Below are positions 24,497-34,294 of a stretch of DNA of 64,000 nucleotides, in pieces. A model generated the notes under the pieces. That model worked only from the letters and a program-made list of their open reading frames with translations. It made no database searches and was not told where the DNA came from. The stretch is taken from assembly GCA_002049455.2 (NCBI GenBank), contig KV918786.1, positions 310,001 through 374,000 on the forward strand. Reading direction: 5' to 3'. Positions within the stretch are counted from its first letter, which is position 1. Each line of letters opens with the position of its first letter. Position numbers and translations under genes: made by a program. This stretch comes from Porphyra umbilicalis. Lineage: Eukaryota > Rhodophyta > Bangiophyceae > Bangiales > Bangiaceae.

Positions 24497-27400
24497 CTAT
24501 GCTTGCCTTGCCGCCGCCGCCACCACCGCCGCTGGCGACCCTGCATCCGCCCCCGCCGCCGATCCTGCCGCCGGCTGCCCCGAGTTTGCCGCCCGCGCGG
24601 CGACCGCCGCGCGCATCCCGCGCACCCGATCGGCGCCCCGCAGGCGCTTTACGATCGCCGCCTTTCCCCCCCCCGCGTCCAAGTGCCGCCGCTTGCACGC
24701 CTCGACGAGCGCGCCGTGGCTCATCCCCCCGTAGTCCGCCGCGGGGCCCGTCGCCAGCGGCTGCAGCGTAAGCGCTGGCACGTCAGGGAGCGTCGGGGAC
24801 ACGCGCACGGGGCCATTGTGGACGAGCCAGGGGGCCCCCACGGTGGCGGGCGACGGCGATGGCGCGGCGGCGCGCGCGCGGCGGCGGCCGCCGCCACCGC
24901 CGCCACGGCCGCCCGACCGCGGGGTGGCGGCTGGCGTCTTGGACGCTGACGCGCCAGACGGCGCCGGCCGCCGCGCCCGCGTCCGCGTCGTGGCGGGCGC
25001 CGTCGACGGCGGCGATGGCGCCAAAGATGGTGGGCGCCGCCGCGTCGCGGGCGTGGATGCCGCCCGTGGCCGCAGACGGGCGCCCGCGGCGTCGGCCAAC
25101 CGCGACGTGGCGGAGCGGCCCCGCCGCGCCGGCGACGGCGCGGGGGCGGGCGCCGACCGCCCACCTCGCAGCTCGGGCGGCGCCGCGCGCGGGGCGGGCT
25201 CAGCCGGGGACGACCGCCCGCGGCGGCGGTCGGGTGAGGCGGCTGTCGCCATAGCCGCGGAGCGCCCCCGACGCTGCTCTGGCGCTCCGGCCGCCTCGGC
25301 GGGTGAGGAGCGAAGGCGGCGCCGCTCAGGCGGCGCCGCGGGCTCGAGGGGGGAAGCGCGCCCCCGGCGCCCGTCTGTGGGCGTCGACGGTTTGGCTGGG
25401 GACGAGCGCCCTCGACGCCGCGCTCCCAGTGTCGGCGGCCCCTCGGCGGGGGAAGAGCGCATACGCCCTTGAAGCTGCCCTGGTGCTGCCATCGGCTCGG
25501 CGGGGGAAGAGTGTCCTCGACTCCGCACTGGCGTTGCTGCCGGCGCGGCGGAGGAAGAGCGCCCTCGGCGCCGCTCCACTGCCGGTGCTGCCTCGACAAG
25601 CGAAGAGCGACCTCGACGTCGCTCTGGTGTCAACGCCGCCGCTTCGGCGGGCGACGAGCGTACCCGGCGCGGCGCCAGCTCTGCGGCGGCGGAGCGCCCT
25701 CGGCGCCGCTCTGGCGTCGCCACAACCGGCTCGGTGGGGGATGAGCGCCCCCGCCGAGGGGCCGGCGGCGTCACCGCCGGTGCAGCGTCAGCAGACCCCG
25801 AGGACCGCCCTCGCCGCTCGATGCGGGCCGATGCGGGCACCGGCTCAGCGGCTGGCAGCGGCGGCGGTGCGGCCGCCGCCGCCCCCGTCAGCGACGACCG
25901 TCCCCGCCGTCGCGCCGGCGGCGACGGCGGCGGCTCGGGGGCCGACCGCTGCCGCCGCGACGCCGACGGCGGCGACGCTGCCGGCGGGGGGGTGCCAGTC
26001 GCCAACCGCGTGGCCAAGTACACCATGCGCCGGGAGACGGGCGTGGACGGGGCGGGGTCGGCGGCCACGGCAGCAGCCGCCGCCGCCATTGGGGACGAAC
26101 GGGCTCCGCGGCGGCGCGCAGGTAACGGCGGTGGCGGCGTTGGGCGGCTGTGACGGCGGCGGTCAGACGGCGGCGGCGCCGCGGCCCCCGCCGACCGCCC
26201 CCGCTGGCCGGCCGAGGCGGGCGACACCATCGTTCCCGGTGACCCGGCCGGCGGCGAAATTGCTGCCCCGCCCGACCGCCCCCGCCGCCCACTAGACGCC
26301 GGTGCCGGCGCCGGCGCCGGTCGTTTTGCCGGAGTCGACGCTGCCGCCCCTCCCGACCGCCCCCGCCGCCCACTAGATAACGGCGACGCCACCGGGACCG
26401 GTCGTTTTGCAGGCGGCGAGGCCGCCGCACCGCCCGACCGCCCCCGTCGCCCACTGGATGCTGTTGACACCGCCGGCGCCGGTCGTTTTGCCAGTAGCGA
26501 CGCCGCTGCCCCTCCCGACTGTCCCCGCCGCCCACCAGACGCCGGCGATGCGGCAGCGGTTGAGGCCTTGGCGGCCGCCGACCCCAACTTGGGAGCCCCC
26601 TTGCCCTTGACAGGTGGCGACGGGCGCGCCTGCTTGGTCGGCCGCGAGACCTTCTTGCCCTTGCCAGCAGACGTCGCCGCCGGCACTGGTGAAAGCGGGC
26701 GCTTGCGCGGCTGTCCCCGACCACGATTGGGGGTACCTGCCGCTGCGGCTGCCGGTGACACCGTGCGGGCCTTCTTGGCCGCCGACCCCCCCGGCGGTGG
26801 CGACGGCAGGGGATGCTTGCGCGGTCGCCCGACGCCGCGTTTAGAGGTGGCGCCAGCTACCGCTGCCGCCAATGGCAGCGCGTCCTTGCGCGGCCGCCCC
26901 GGCCCGCGTTTGGGGGTTGCCTTCGCGGCCGCCGCCGCTGAAGCAGCCGCCGCCGTCGACGCGGCGACGGACTCGCCGGCAATGACGGCAGCGCCTACCG
27001 CCGCCGCCGCCGCGGCGGCCGCCACAATCGACGCGCCTGCGGCCGACCGACGGGCGCCGGGGGGCGTGGCGGCCCCGCGGCCACGGCCACGGCCTCGGCC
27101 GCGGCCACGCCCACCGACGCGCCCGCCGCGGGGCGTCGAGGCGCCCCGGCGGGCGGCGCCGACAGAAACACCCAGCGTCGCGCCCGGCAGAAATGGCTGC
27201 ATCACCGCCGCTGCTGCCCGCAGCGCTGCCGAGGCGTGCGCTTCGGCGGCAGCAACGGCCGCTGCGTCTGCGGCAAAAGCGGAGGAAGCGCCGCCGCCGC
27301 CCAGTTTTGGCGGCGGAGTAGCCCCGTGGGCGGGCGCGCCCGCAAAGACCACGCCCTCCATGCTGACGGCGGCCGCGCCACCCCCGGCAGCGGCGCCGCT

Positions 27401-30073
27401 GCCGCCACCAACGCGGAGGCTGCTGCCGCCCCTCGCGACACCCGCCTGCACCACCCCGTCGTCTTCGGTGGCATCCCCGGCTTCGGCGTCGATGATAGCG
27501 GCGGCGGCAGCTTGGGCGGCGGCCAAGCCGGCGGCCGTTTTCGGCGAGGCAGGGGGGGCACCCCCGCCGTCACCGCTGTCGTCGCCGCCTCCCGCGGCGA
27601 CGGGGGCGGGCGTGGAGGGGGCGGCAGTAGACAAGGCGGCGGCCGCGGGTGTTAGCGTGGACAGGGCGGCGGCCGCGGGCGTCGACTTCGACGGGACCGC
27701 GGCCGCGGGTGTCGACTTGGACGGGGCGGCGGCCGCGGGCGTTGACTTGGACGGGGCGATGGCCGCGGGCGTTGACTTCGACGGGGCAGCGGCCGCGGAC
27801 GTCGACTTGGACGGGGCGGCGGCCGCGAGCGTCGACTTGGACGGGGTGGCGGCAGCGGGCGTTGACATCGACAGGGCAGCGGCAGCGGGCGTCGGCTTGG
27901 ACGGGGCGGCGGCCGCGGGCGTCGACTTGGACGGGGTGGCGGCCGCGGGCGTCGACTTCGACGGGACCGCGGCTGCGGGCGCCGACGTGGACGGGGCGCC
28001 GGCTGTGGGCGTCGACTGAGACGGGGCAGCGGCCGCGGACGTCGACTTGGACGGGGCGGCGGCCGCGAGCGTCGACTTGAACGGGGTGGCGGCAGCGGGC
28101 ATCGACGTGGACGGGGCGGCAGCTGTGGGCGTCGACTTCGACGGGGCGGCCACCGAGGGCGTCGACGTGGACAGAGCGGCGACCACGGGCGCTGATACAG
28201 ATGGAGCGGCAGTCGCGGGCGTCGACTTGGACGGGGCGGCGGCCGCGGGTGTTGGCGTCGGCCGGGCGGCGGCTGCGGGCGTCGACTTGGACGGGGCGGC
28301 GGCCGCGGGCGTCGACTTGGACGGGGCCACGGCCGCGGACGTCGACTTGGACGGGGCGATGGCCGCGGGCGTTGACATCGACAGGGCAGCGGCAGCGGGC
28401 GTCGGCTTGAACGGGGCGGCGGCCGCGGGCGTCGATGTGGACAGGGCGGCGTCTGCGGACGTTGGCTTCGACGAGGCAGCGGCCGAGGGTGTCGACTTCG
28501 ACGGGGCCGCGGCTGCGGGCGCCAACGTGGACGGGGCAGCGGCTGTGGGGGTCGACTTAGACGGAGCGACGGCTGCGGGAGCCGGCTTCGACGGGGCGGC
28601 GGTTGTGGGCGTCGGCGTGGATGGGGCGGCGGCCACAGGCGTCGACGTGGACAGAGCGGCGGCTGCGGGTGTAGACGTGATCGGGGAGGCAGCCGCGGGC
28701 GTTGACTCCGGGGCCACAGGGCCGGCAGGGGCGACAGCCGAGCCAGTGGGATTAGCGGCGGGCGCGAGGCGTGGGGTGCTCAATGGTTTGGCAGCGGCGG
28801 CGGCATCAGCAACCTCCACGTCCATCTTGTCGTCCGAGTCGTCTGGAATCACAGTGGCGTCAACCCCAGCAGCACCTCGGGCGGTAACAGCTGTGGCGGC
28901 GTTCACAGGGCTGGCGCTGCCGACAGGACGCGCCCCAATTCCCGCGGCAGACCGCGTGGCAGAGGCCGCAGCGGCCGCCGCAGCAGCGGCGCCAAGCGCG
29001 GCAGCGCCTCGACCCGCCGCTGCAGTGGACGGGGCGCGTGAAGCGAGCACGGGGGCAGCGACAGGAGCCGCGGCTGGCAACTGCGCCGAAGTAGCCGCAG
29101 CGGCCGCTGTGGCGGCGGCAGCCGCGGTAACGTCGGTAGGGCTGGCGCTATTCATCGCGTGCGTAGCACTACCGGCGGCGACCCCCGACGTAGGCGCCAA
29201 AGCGGTCGCCCCAACAGTGGTGCCGGTAGCGGCATGACAGGGGGCGGCAGCAATCGGCGGAGCAGAGAAGGTGGGGGTCGGGCCCGCACGGTGCGGCGTG
29301 GAGGAGGGCGGTCGACGGGCCGCAGACGCAGTAGTCGCAGCGCTGGCGGCGGCGCTTGCGGTAGAAGCGTCAGGGGGAACGGCAGAGGCGACAGCAGGGG
29401 CGGCGACAGGGGTGGCGGCAGAGGTGGCGGCGAGCGCCTGCGACGGAGACGCGGCGCGCCCACCGCCACCACCACCAGTGGTACCAGTAGGGGAAACAGA
29501 GGAGGAGGCGCCGGCGGTGGCGGCGGCAGGCCCAGATGGGGCGTCGACGTCCACGTCAACGGCACCAACGTTGGCTCGAGCAGCCGCAGCCTGAGCCCCC
29601 CCCGCGCCAGACGCCGAGGCCGATTTGGCACCGCGGTTGGCGACAACAGCAACGGGCGCGGCAAAGGCGGGGCTCGCAGCACAGGGGGCGGCGGCAGCGG
29701 CGGCTGGCATGGGAGGAGCGGGAGCCGGAGCGGCCGGGGTGGTAGCAGCGGCCTTGCTGCCACAGGTGTCGCCCACAGCACCAGCGGCAGCGGCAGCGGC
29801 CGTAGTCTTGGACGCCGCGCCCGCAGCACTCCCGCCACGCGGGGCCGCACACTTGTCTGAAGCTTCCCCTGGCGCGCCGCTGCCAGAGGATCCCCCCTGG
29901 TCAGCCATGGCCTCGTGTGGCGGGCACGGGGTCGCCCCGGCCTTGCCGGGTGGGGGGGCGCCCGGCCCGCCCTTCGACGCGGCGGTGGCCAGTGTCGCGG
30001 CGGCCGTCACCCCGGGAGAGCATGAGTCGAGGCCCGGTTTCGACACCGATGGCGTACCGCCGACGGGGGCCAT
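24497..30073 (-). CDS. Very large repeat-rich chromatin-type protein with AT-hooks and a C-terminal SAP motif
   Basis: One uninterrupted minus-strand frame. The frame is open from 30463, but the ATG at 30073 (MAPVGGTPSVSKPG) is the first that begins typical sequence, giving about 1858 residues; another ATG lies at 29908. After an Ala/Thr/Pro-rich part comes a 10-residue tandem repeat of APSKSTPAAA type (about 28710-27640). Then come Arg/Gly stretches, AT-hook cores GRGRGRGRGRG (about 27100), KRGPGRPRKD (about 26900), KRGVGRPRKHPL (about 26830) and a degenerate RGRGQPRKRPL (about 26720), and repeats of SGRRGRSGGAAAS (26560-26280) and ERRRGRSSPAEA type (25900-25080). Near the end, MSHGALVEACKRRHLDAGGG then KAAIVKRLRG (about 24725-24620) fits a SAP motif. 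AT-hooks and SAP motifs both bind AT-rich or scaffold DNA, so a nuclear chromatin or matrix role is inferred. It is head-to-head with the GDT1 gene. Confidence 0.8.
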   Translation of the reverse strand: MAPVGGTPSVSKPGLDSCSPGVTAAATLATAASKGGPGAPPPGKAGATPCPPHEAMADQGGSSGSGAPGEASDKCAAPRGGSAAGAASKTTAAAAAAGAVGDTCGSKAAATTPAAPAPAPPMPAAAAAAPCAASPAFAAPVAVVANRGAKSASASGAGGAQAAAARANVGAVDVDVDAPSGPAAATAGASSSVSPTGTTGGGGGGRAASPSQALAATSAATPVAAPAVASAVPPDASTASAAASAATTASAARRPPSSTPHRAGPTPTFSAPPIAAAPCHAATGTTVGATALAPTSGVAAGSATHAMNSASPTDVTAAAAATAAAAATSAQLPAAAPVAAPVLASRAPSTAAAGRGAAALGAAAAAAAAASATRSAAGIGARPVGSASPVNAATAVTARGAAGVDATVIPDDSDDKMDVEVADAAAAAKPLSTPRLAPAANPTGSAVAPAGPVAPESTPAAASPITSTPAAAALSTSTPVAAAPSTPTPTTAAPSKPAPAAVAPSKSTPTAAAPSTLAPAAAAPSKSTPSAAASSKPTSADAALSTSTPAAAAPFKPTPAAAALSMSTPAAIAPSKSTSAAVAPSKSTPAAAAPSKSTPAAAARPTPTPAAAAPSKSTPATAAPSVSAPVVAALSTSTPSVAAPSKSTPTAAAPSTSMPAAATPFKSTLAAAAPSKSTSAAAAPSQSTPTAGAPSTSAPAAAVPSKSTPAAATPSKSTPAAAAPSKPTPAAAALSMSTPAAATPSKSTLAAAAPSKSTSAAAAPSKSTPAAIAPSKSTPAAAAPSKSTPAAAVPSKSTPAAAALSTLTPAAAALSTAAPSTPAPVAAGGGDDSGDGGGAPPASPKTAAGLAAAQAAAAAIIDAEAGDATEDDGVVQAGVARGGSSLRVGGGSGAAAGGGAAAVSMEGVVFAGAPAHGATPPPKLGGGGASSAFAADAAAVAAAEAHASAALRAAAAVMQPFLPGATLGVSVGAARRGASTPRGGRVGGRGRGRGRGRGRGAATPPGARRSAAGASIVAAAAAAAAVGAAVIAGESVAASTAAAASAAAAAKATPKRGPGRPRKDALPLAAAVAGATSKRGVGRPRKHPLPSPPPGGSAAKKARTVSPAAAAAGTPNRGRGQPRKRPLSPVPAATSAGKGKKVSRPTKQARPSPPVKGKGAPKLGSAAAKASTAAASPASGGRRGQSGGAAASLLAKRPAPAVSTASSGRRGRSGGAAASPPAKRPVPVASPLSSGRRGRSGGAAASTPAKRPAPAPAPASSGRRGRSGGAAISPPAGSPGTMVSPASAGQRGRSAGAAAPPPSDRRRHSRPTPPPPLPARRRGARSSPMAAAAAAVAADPAPSTPVSRRMVYLATRLATGTPPPAASPPSASRRQRSAPEPPPSPPARRRGRSSLTGAAAAAPPPLPAAEPVPASARIERRGRSSGSADAAPAVTPPAPRRGRSSPTEPVVATPERRRGRSAAAELAPRRVRSSPAEAAALTPERRRGRSSLVEAAPAVERRRGRSSSAAPAATPVRSRGHSSPAEPMAAPGQLQGRMRSSPAEGPPTLGARRRGRSSPAKPSTPTDGRRGRASPLEPAAPPERRRLRSSPAEAAGAPEQRRGRSAAMATAASPDRRRGRSSPAEPAPRAAPPELRGGRSAPAPAPSPARRGRSATSRLADAAGARLRPRAASTPATRRRPPSLAPSPPSTAPATTRTRARRPAPSGASASKTPAATPRSGGRGGGGGGRRRARAAAPSPSPATVGAPWLVHNGPVRVSPTLPDVPALTLQPLATGPAADYGGMSHGALVEACKRRHLDAGGGKAAIVKRLRGADRVRGMRAAVAARAANSGQPAAGSAAGADAGSPAAVVAAAARQA
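27640..28710 (-). repeat. 30-bp tandem repeat encoding APSKSTPAAA-type decapeptides
   Basis: About 35 consecutive copies of a 30-base unit (plus-strand core GGCGGCCGCGGGCGTCGACT) with scattered substitutions lie inside the SAP/AT-hook gene. The unit keeps the frame throughout. The Ser-Lys/Thr-Pro pattern resembles the S/TPKK-like DNA-minor-groove motifs and could also be a proline-directed kinase target. Confidence 0.9.
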
Positions 30074-30904
30074 CGCAAGCCGCGGCGGTGTGCGCCGCGG
30101 CGGTGCGGGGTCGAGTCGGCGACGGGCGGCACGTGGTGGTTGAGTGGGGGCGGCAAGAGCACGAGCGTCGACCAAGGTCCACCCACTCGGGGTGCGTGAA
30201 GGCCAGGCCGCCGCGGGCGACCGTTGAGCGACACGGCTGGTGGCGCGCGCGCGGAAGCGCGGGACGGGGGCGGTGGCGTCAACTTGGCGCACAACGCCGA
30301 GGCCCCCCGCGCCCGAAGGCGCGCTAGGTGTTTCGGTGTCTGCTCTGGACCAATGGCGTGGCACGCGTCGCTCTCTTTTTGGCGGGTATCGGCCACAGCG
30401 TCCATGGCTTTCGGGCCTGAAATGTGCAATTACAAAATTACTGTTGAAGAGTCGGCAGCGCACGCTACAATTGTCATGGTGGTTTCATCTCCGGGGTCGA
30501 CCTCCAGCACGCACACGGCCCGGATCGACCCAGGCTGGGGAGATGGAGGCGGGGGCCACCCCCCCCCATTCCATTGCTTGAATGCCCCAGCTCTGCACCA
30601 GCGGAAGCTGCAGGCGCCGCGCCGGCGCGGCCGCCGCCACAACCGTGTCGCTTCTGCACCCCCCCCCCAAGTGTGTGTGTGCGTGGGTGTATTCGACCGC
30701 GGTGTGCACCAGGCGACGCACCATCGCCGCGCCAATCTCCCGCCGCGTGTTCCCCACAGTCCGCTGCCTCTCCCCCCTTGTGGTCATTCCCGCTCCCGTC
30801 GTGTCCCACCGACCAGCCTGTCTCGGCGTCCCTGCACCTGCCGCGTCCCCCGGCCCTGCGCACCGACTGTGCGCCGGCTGTTCCTGCGCGCGGGCGACGC
30901 ACCG
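30074..30904. promoter_or_regulatory. Head-to-head intergenic region of the SAP/AT-hook and GDT1 genes
   Basis: About 830 bases separate the two divergent starts. A local AT-rich patch around 30425-30470 (AATTACAAAATTACTGTTGA) stands out in otherwise GC-rich DNA and is the best candidate for a shared promoter core. Open frames run through the region on both strands, so either protein could start further upstream than annotated. A TGTGTGTGTGCGTGGGTGT stretch lies near 30674. Confidence 0.4.
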
Positions 30905-32188
30905 ATGGCGCCAGGACGGCTGACGGGCTTCCTGTGCCCGACAGGGGCAGCGTCATTGACGTCGGCGTTTACGCCGGCACCGGTGCGGCGGGCGGATGAG
31001 CGTCGGTCGCCACTACTTCGGCCGGCGGCTGCGGGCGGCCATGGCCACCGCCGCTGTTGCCGGCCGCTGATGGCCGCGTCGACGGGAGCGGCGGCCGGTG
31101 GCGTCCCTCGGGCAGAGGACGAGGCGGCGGCGCCAGACCTGAACCGCGCGGCCGCGCCGCTGCTGGCCGCCGCCGCGTCCACCCCGTCGCTCACGGCGGC
31201 GGCTGACGCGGCGCCCGCCGTCAGTGACGCTGCGTCTGTCACCTCTCATCGGGGGGGCGATCTGTTTGCCCCCTTCGAGCGGGCGGCCGGTTCCCTGGCC
31301 GGCCGCCTCTGGCGGGCGGCCGTCGGCGCGTGGCAGTCGGGGGCGCTGCCGCGTCTCGTCGTGGTGCCCCTCTTTGCGCTTTTTGCGCTCAAGGCGGCGC
31401 CCGCGCTGGCCGCGTCTACCCTCCTGTCGGCGTCGGTGCCGACTGGCGGCGCCGCGACGGCAGCGTCTGTGACAGCGCCCGGCGGGCTCTTTGGCGGCCT
31501 CTCGGCGGCGCTCGCCGGCTTTGACCCCGCCGGCTTCGGCAGCGGCTTCTACTCGTCCATTGTGCTCATTCTCGCGTCGGAAATTGGGGACAAGACGTTC
31601 TTTATCAGCGCGCTGCTGAGCATGAAGTACTCGCGCACGCTCGTCCTCATCGGCACCATGCTCGCGCTCGGCAGCATGACCGCCATCTCGGTCGGCATTG
31701 GGCAGATCTTCCACGCGCTGCCGGCCAGCCTCAACAGCTCCATCCCCTTTGACGACTATGCGGCGGTGGCGCTGCTGCTGTGGTTTGGCTACACCAACAT
31801 CCGCGACGCGCTGCGGATGGGCGCCGAAGACGAGGAGGGCGGCGAGTTGGCCGACGCGGAGGAGGTGGTCGCCGACGCCCAAAAGCGCCAAGCGACCGCG
31901 GCGCGGCCGTTTAACCTCGGTGCCCTGCGGGTGGTGCTCGAGACGTGCTCCCTGGTGTTTGTCGCCGAGTGGGGGGACAAGAGCATGCTCGCCACCGTTG
32001 CGCTCGCGGCGGCCAAGAACCCGCTCGGCGTCGTGGCGGGGGGCATTGGCGGCCACTTGATCGCGTCGATCATTGCGGTCATTGGGGGGTCCCTCCTCGG
32101 CAAGTACATCAGCGAGAAGAACGCGCGCCTGGTCGGTGGTGTTCTGTTCTTTGTCTTTGCCGCGCTGACGCTGTTTGGGGTGTATTAA
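30905..32188 (+). CDS. GDT1/TMEM165/PAM71-family cation transporter, probably plastid
   Basis: The ATG at 30905 gives 427 residues; the frame is open upstream, but that part is low-quality sequence. Residues 1 to about 190 form a Ser/Ala/Arg-rich leader followed by a hydrophobic stretch (VVVPLFALFALKAAPALAAS) resembling the bipartite leaders of plastid membrane proteins. The UPF0016 core follows with the two diagnostic repeats: LASEIGDKTFFISALLSM (Glu about 226) and VAEWGDKSMLATVALAAA (Glu about 355), each E-x-G-D-K-S/T. Around them are about six membrane spans, with a charged loop of about 40 residues (GAEDEEGGELADAEEVVADA) between the halves. Plant relatives PAM71 and CMT1 move Mn2+ (and Ca2+) into thylakoids or chloroplasts for photosystem II; Golgi relatives move Mn2+/Ca2+. 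Plastid location is inferred from the leader. It ends FGVY with TAA and converges on the HAD gene. Confidence 0.92.
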   Translation: MAPGRLTGFLCPTGAASLTSAFTPAPVRRADERRSPLLRPAAAGGHGHRRCCRPLMAASTGAAAGGVPRAEDEAAAPDLNRAAAPLLAAAASTPSLTAAADAAPAVSDAASVTSHRGGDLFAPFERAAGSLAGRLWRAAVGAWQSGALPRLVVVPLFALFALKAAPALAASTLLSASVPTGGAATAASVTAPGGLFGGLSAALAGFDPAGFGSGFYSSIVLILASEIGDKTFFISALLSMKYSRTLVLIGTMLALGSMTAISVGIGQIFHALPASLNSSIPFDDYAAVALLLWFGYTNIRDALRMGAEDEEGGELADAEEVVADAQKRQATAARPFNLGALRVVLETCSLVFVAEWGDKSMLATVALAAAKNPLGVVAGGIGGHLIASIIAVIGGSLLGKYISEKNARLVGGVLFFVFAALTLFGVY

Positions 32189-32770
32189 ACGACGGCGCGA
32201 CGGGTTTGCGTCGCAGACCCCGTCAAATTTCTTCCATCCCACTCAGTTCCGTCGACCAGACATTAATGTGCCAACAAGAGCAATCAGGGAAGCGCTGTGA
32301 GCAACACTATGAACTCACCCACTGACACCCAGATGCCATTGGATGTGCCAACCGTTGTAGCAGGAACGTGGGAGGTGGTTGCGATATTCTTTTTGTTCCT
32401 AGGACACACACGAGCGGGAATGGACAAAACATAGTACGGTTATGCGAGCGGCAAGAGACGACAAGGCAGAGGCACGAAGCGAGAAGGCAAGACGAATAAC
32501 ACCAGACGACAAGGCGAGTACAACAAAAGAGAGGAGCGGAGCAAAAAATTGCCGCAAGCGGAACCGATGACCGAGGAAGACACGCACGTGACCCTAGACG
32601 TGAAGGACGACGGATGACGGTGGATGGCAGAGTAGCAGCGACGGTGGACCGGGAAGGAGGCCGCCACGCAGTGCCCAGCGAGCACCGACCAGGCGCAACC
32701 CCCACCCCCCCCCAACGACTGGCTGGTGCGCCCATCGCAAACAGCCAATCTGCCCACCGCCGCTCCCATA
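32189..32770. other. Convergent 3' interval between the GDT1 and HAD genes
   Basis: About 580 bases of lower GC, with A-rich stretches (AACATAGTACGG, CAACAAAAGAGAGG) and a C10 run near 32705. No supported frame. It must contain both polyadenylation sites. Confidence 0.6.
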
Positions 32771-34294
32771 CTAGCACACCGTGTTGATGTCAAAGCTCCC
32801 GTCGTGTACAAACAGGTCGCCATAGACAGCCGTCACGTGCGCCAGCTGACGCTGCAGAGTGGCAACGTCCGGGCGCTCAACGAACTTGACCGTCTTCACG
32901 CGGGTGCGAGGCAGCTGGCGGGCCACCGCGTGCGCCGCGTGGCGCTCCGACATCGAGTCGCCAAAGACAAGCACATTGAGCTTCGCGTCGTCCGGCCGGT
33001 CGCGCGCATCCGGGAACGTGCGCGCAATCTCGTCGGCAAACGCGGCCACCTTCCACGCCGTCGGCATGTTCGGGAAGCGCGCCTCGTACGTGGTGCGCGC
33101 CGAGATAACTCGCACGTTGCGCTGGCGCAGCAGCGCTGCAGTGCGCGGCAAAAAGCGGGCACTCGACAGCTCGACCCAGCCGGCCTCGGCGTTGGTAACG
33201 ATACGCACGGGGCCGTGGCGGAGCGCCTCGAGGATGAGGGCCTCCGACAGCTCGTCCAGCTGAGCCAGCGACGCGGCCACCTCCGCGGGGACCTCCACCT
33301 GCTCGGCGTCGCCGTCCGCGCCGTCAATGTGCAAGCCCATCTCGCCGACAGCCGTGGTCGCTAGCAGCGTGTCGTCGTGGTCCACCAGGCACAGGCTGGA
33401 GCCCAGGAAAGAACACGACGAGTCGTCAGACGACAGATCCGAGTCGGTCGACGACTCGGAGAGCGCCTCGGTAACGACCGTCCCCGTCGAGGAAGCGGAA
33501 TCCACTTTGTACTCGTCGTCACAGTGCTCCACCGACCCAGGCGGGCACACCCCCTCGTCGTCGTCGCCCATGAGGAACGCCTCGTCCACAAACATGTCCG
33601 TGTCCGTGTCGGAGTCACCCGTCCCCAGCAACGGCATTGCGTCAGCCCCCGCTCCCCCGCACGGGCCGTCGTCGGTTGAGAGCGAGCTCGCGTCGTCGGG
33701 CAGCCCCTGCGTGCCCACATCGTACGCGGCGGGCCCTCCTTCGAGGTCATCTTCGCCGGCGCGGAACTCAAGGTCCAAGCACAGCGGTGCCGGCGGCGCG
33801 TACGCGTGGCTGGCTAGGCCGAGCACGCCGTCCACCACGCCGTCGACTACAGCGTCGACAGCGTTGACAATGCCCCCAGCGCGGCGCGGCTCCCCCCGCC
33901 CCACGCTGCAGAGGTCCCCGTATGTGTCGCCAAACGAGTCCTCGCTCAGGTCCTCGTCCAGGTCCTCGTCCAACTCCGCAACGTCGAGAAGGGACGCCGG
34001 CGACGGCGGGTGTTGCGGCTTCTCCGCGTCCATGGCCGACCCCCGTTCCTCGACCATCGGGTCAGCAACACCGCCCTCCTTGGTGTCGCTGCCCTGGGCG
34101 GCCTCCTCCCCGCATTCCGCTCGCAATGCGTTGAGCCGAGCGGATGGGGCCCGTCTCCTTGGCGAAGAGACGCTCTTTGGCCGCCGGGGGGCCGACGCTG
34201 CCGTCGGTGGGGCCGCCGCCGCCGCCACCACCGCCGCCGCCGCCGCCATGGCGGCCGCCGCCGCTTCCACCGCCGTCTTGTCGTGGGAGCACAT
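32771..34294 (-). CDS. HAD-superfamily hydrolase-like protein with long acidic N-terminus
   Basis: The ATG at 34294 (MCSHDKTAVEAAAAA) gives 507 residues, ending NTVC with TAG. The first 300 residues are disordered, Ala-rich and then strongly acidic/Ser-rich (DVAELDEDLDEDLSEDSFGD and later Ser/Asp runs). The C-terminal 200 residues carry all four HAD motifs: LCLVDHDDTLLATT (nucleophile motif DxDxT, about residue 304), VRIVTNAEAGW (Thr of motif II, about 368), WKVAAFADEIARTF (Lys of motif III) and LNVLVFGDSMSERHA (motif IV, about 444). This spacing fits a small-cap phosphatase-type HAD fold. Substrate unknown; the Trp-containing motif II suggests a lineage-specific subgroup. It converges on GDT1 and is divergent from the coiled-coil gene. 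Confidence 0.8.
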   Translation of the reverse strand: MCSHDKTAVEAAAAAMAAAAAVVAAAAAPPTAASAPRRPKSVSSPRRRAPSARLNALRAECGEEAAQGSDTKEGGVADPMVEERGSAMDAEKPQHPPSPASLLDVAELDEDLDEDLSEDSFGDTYGDLCSVGRGEPRRAGGIVNAVDAVVDGVVDGVLGLASHAYAPPAPLCLDLEFRAGEDDLEGGPAAYDVGTQGLPDDASSLSTDDGPCGGAGADAMPLLGTGDSDTDTDMFVDEAFLMGDDDEGVCPPGSVEHCDDEYKVDSASSTGTVVTEALSESSTDSDLSSDDSSCSFLGSSLCLVDHDDTLLATTAVGEMGLHIDGADGDAEQVEVPAEVAASLAQLDELSEALILEALRHGPVRIVTNAEAGWVELSSARFLPRTAALLRQRNVRVISARTTYEARFPNMPTAWKVAAFADEIARTFPDARDRPDDAKLNVLVFGDSMSERHAAHAVARQLPRTRVKTVKFVERPDVATLQRQLAHVTAVYGDLFVHDGSFDINTVC

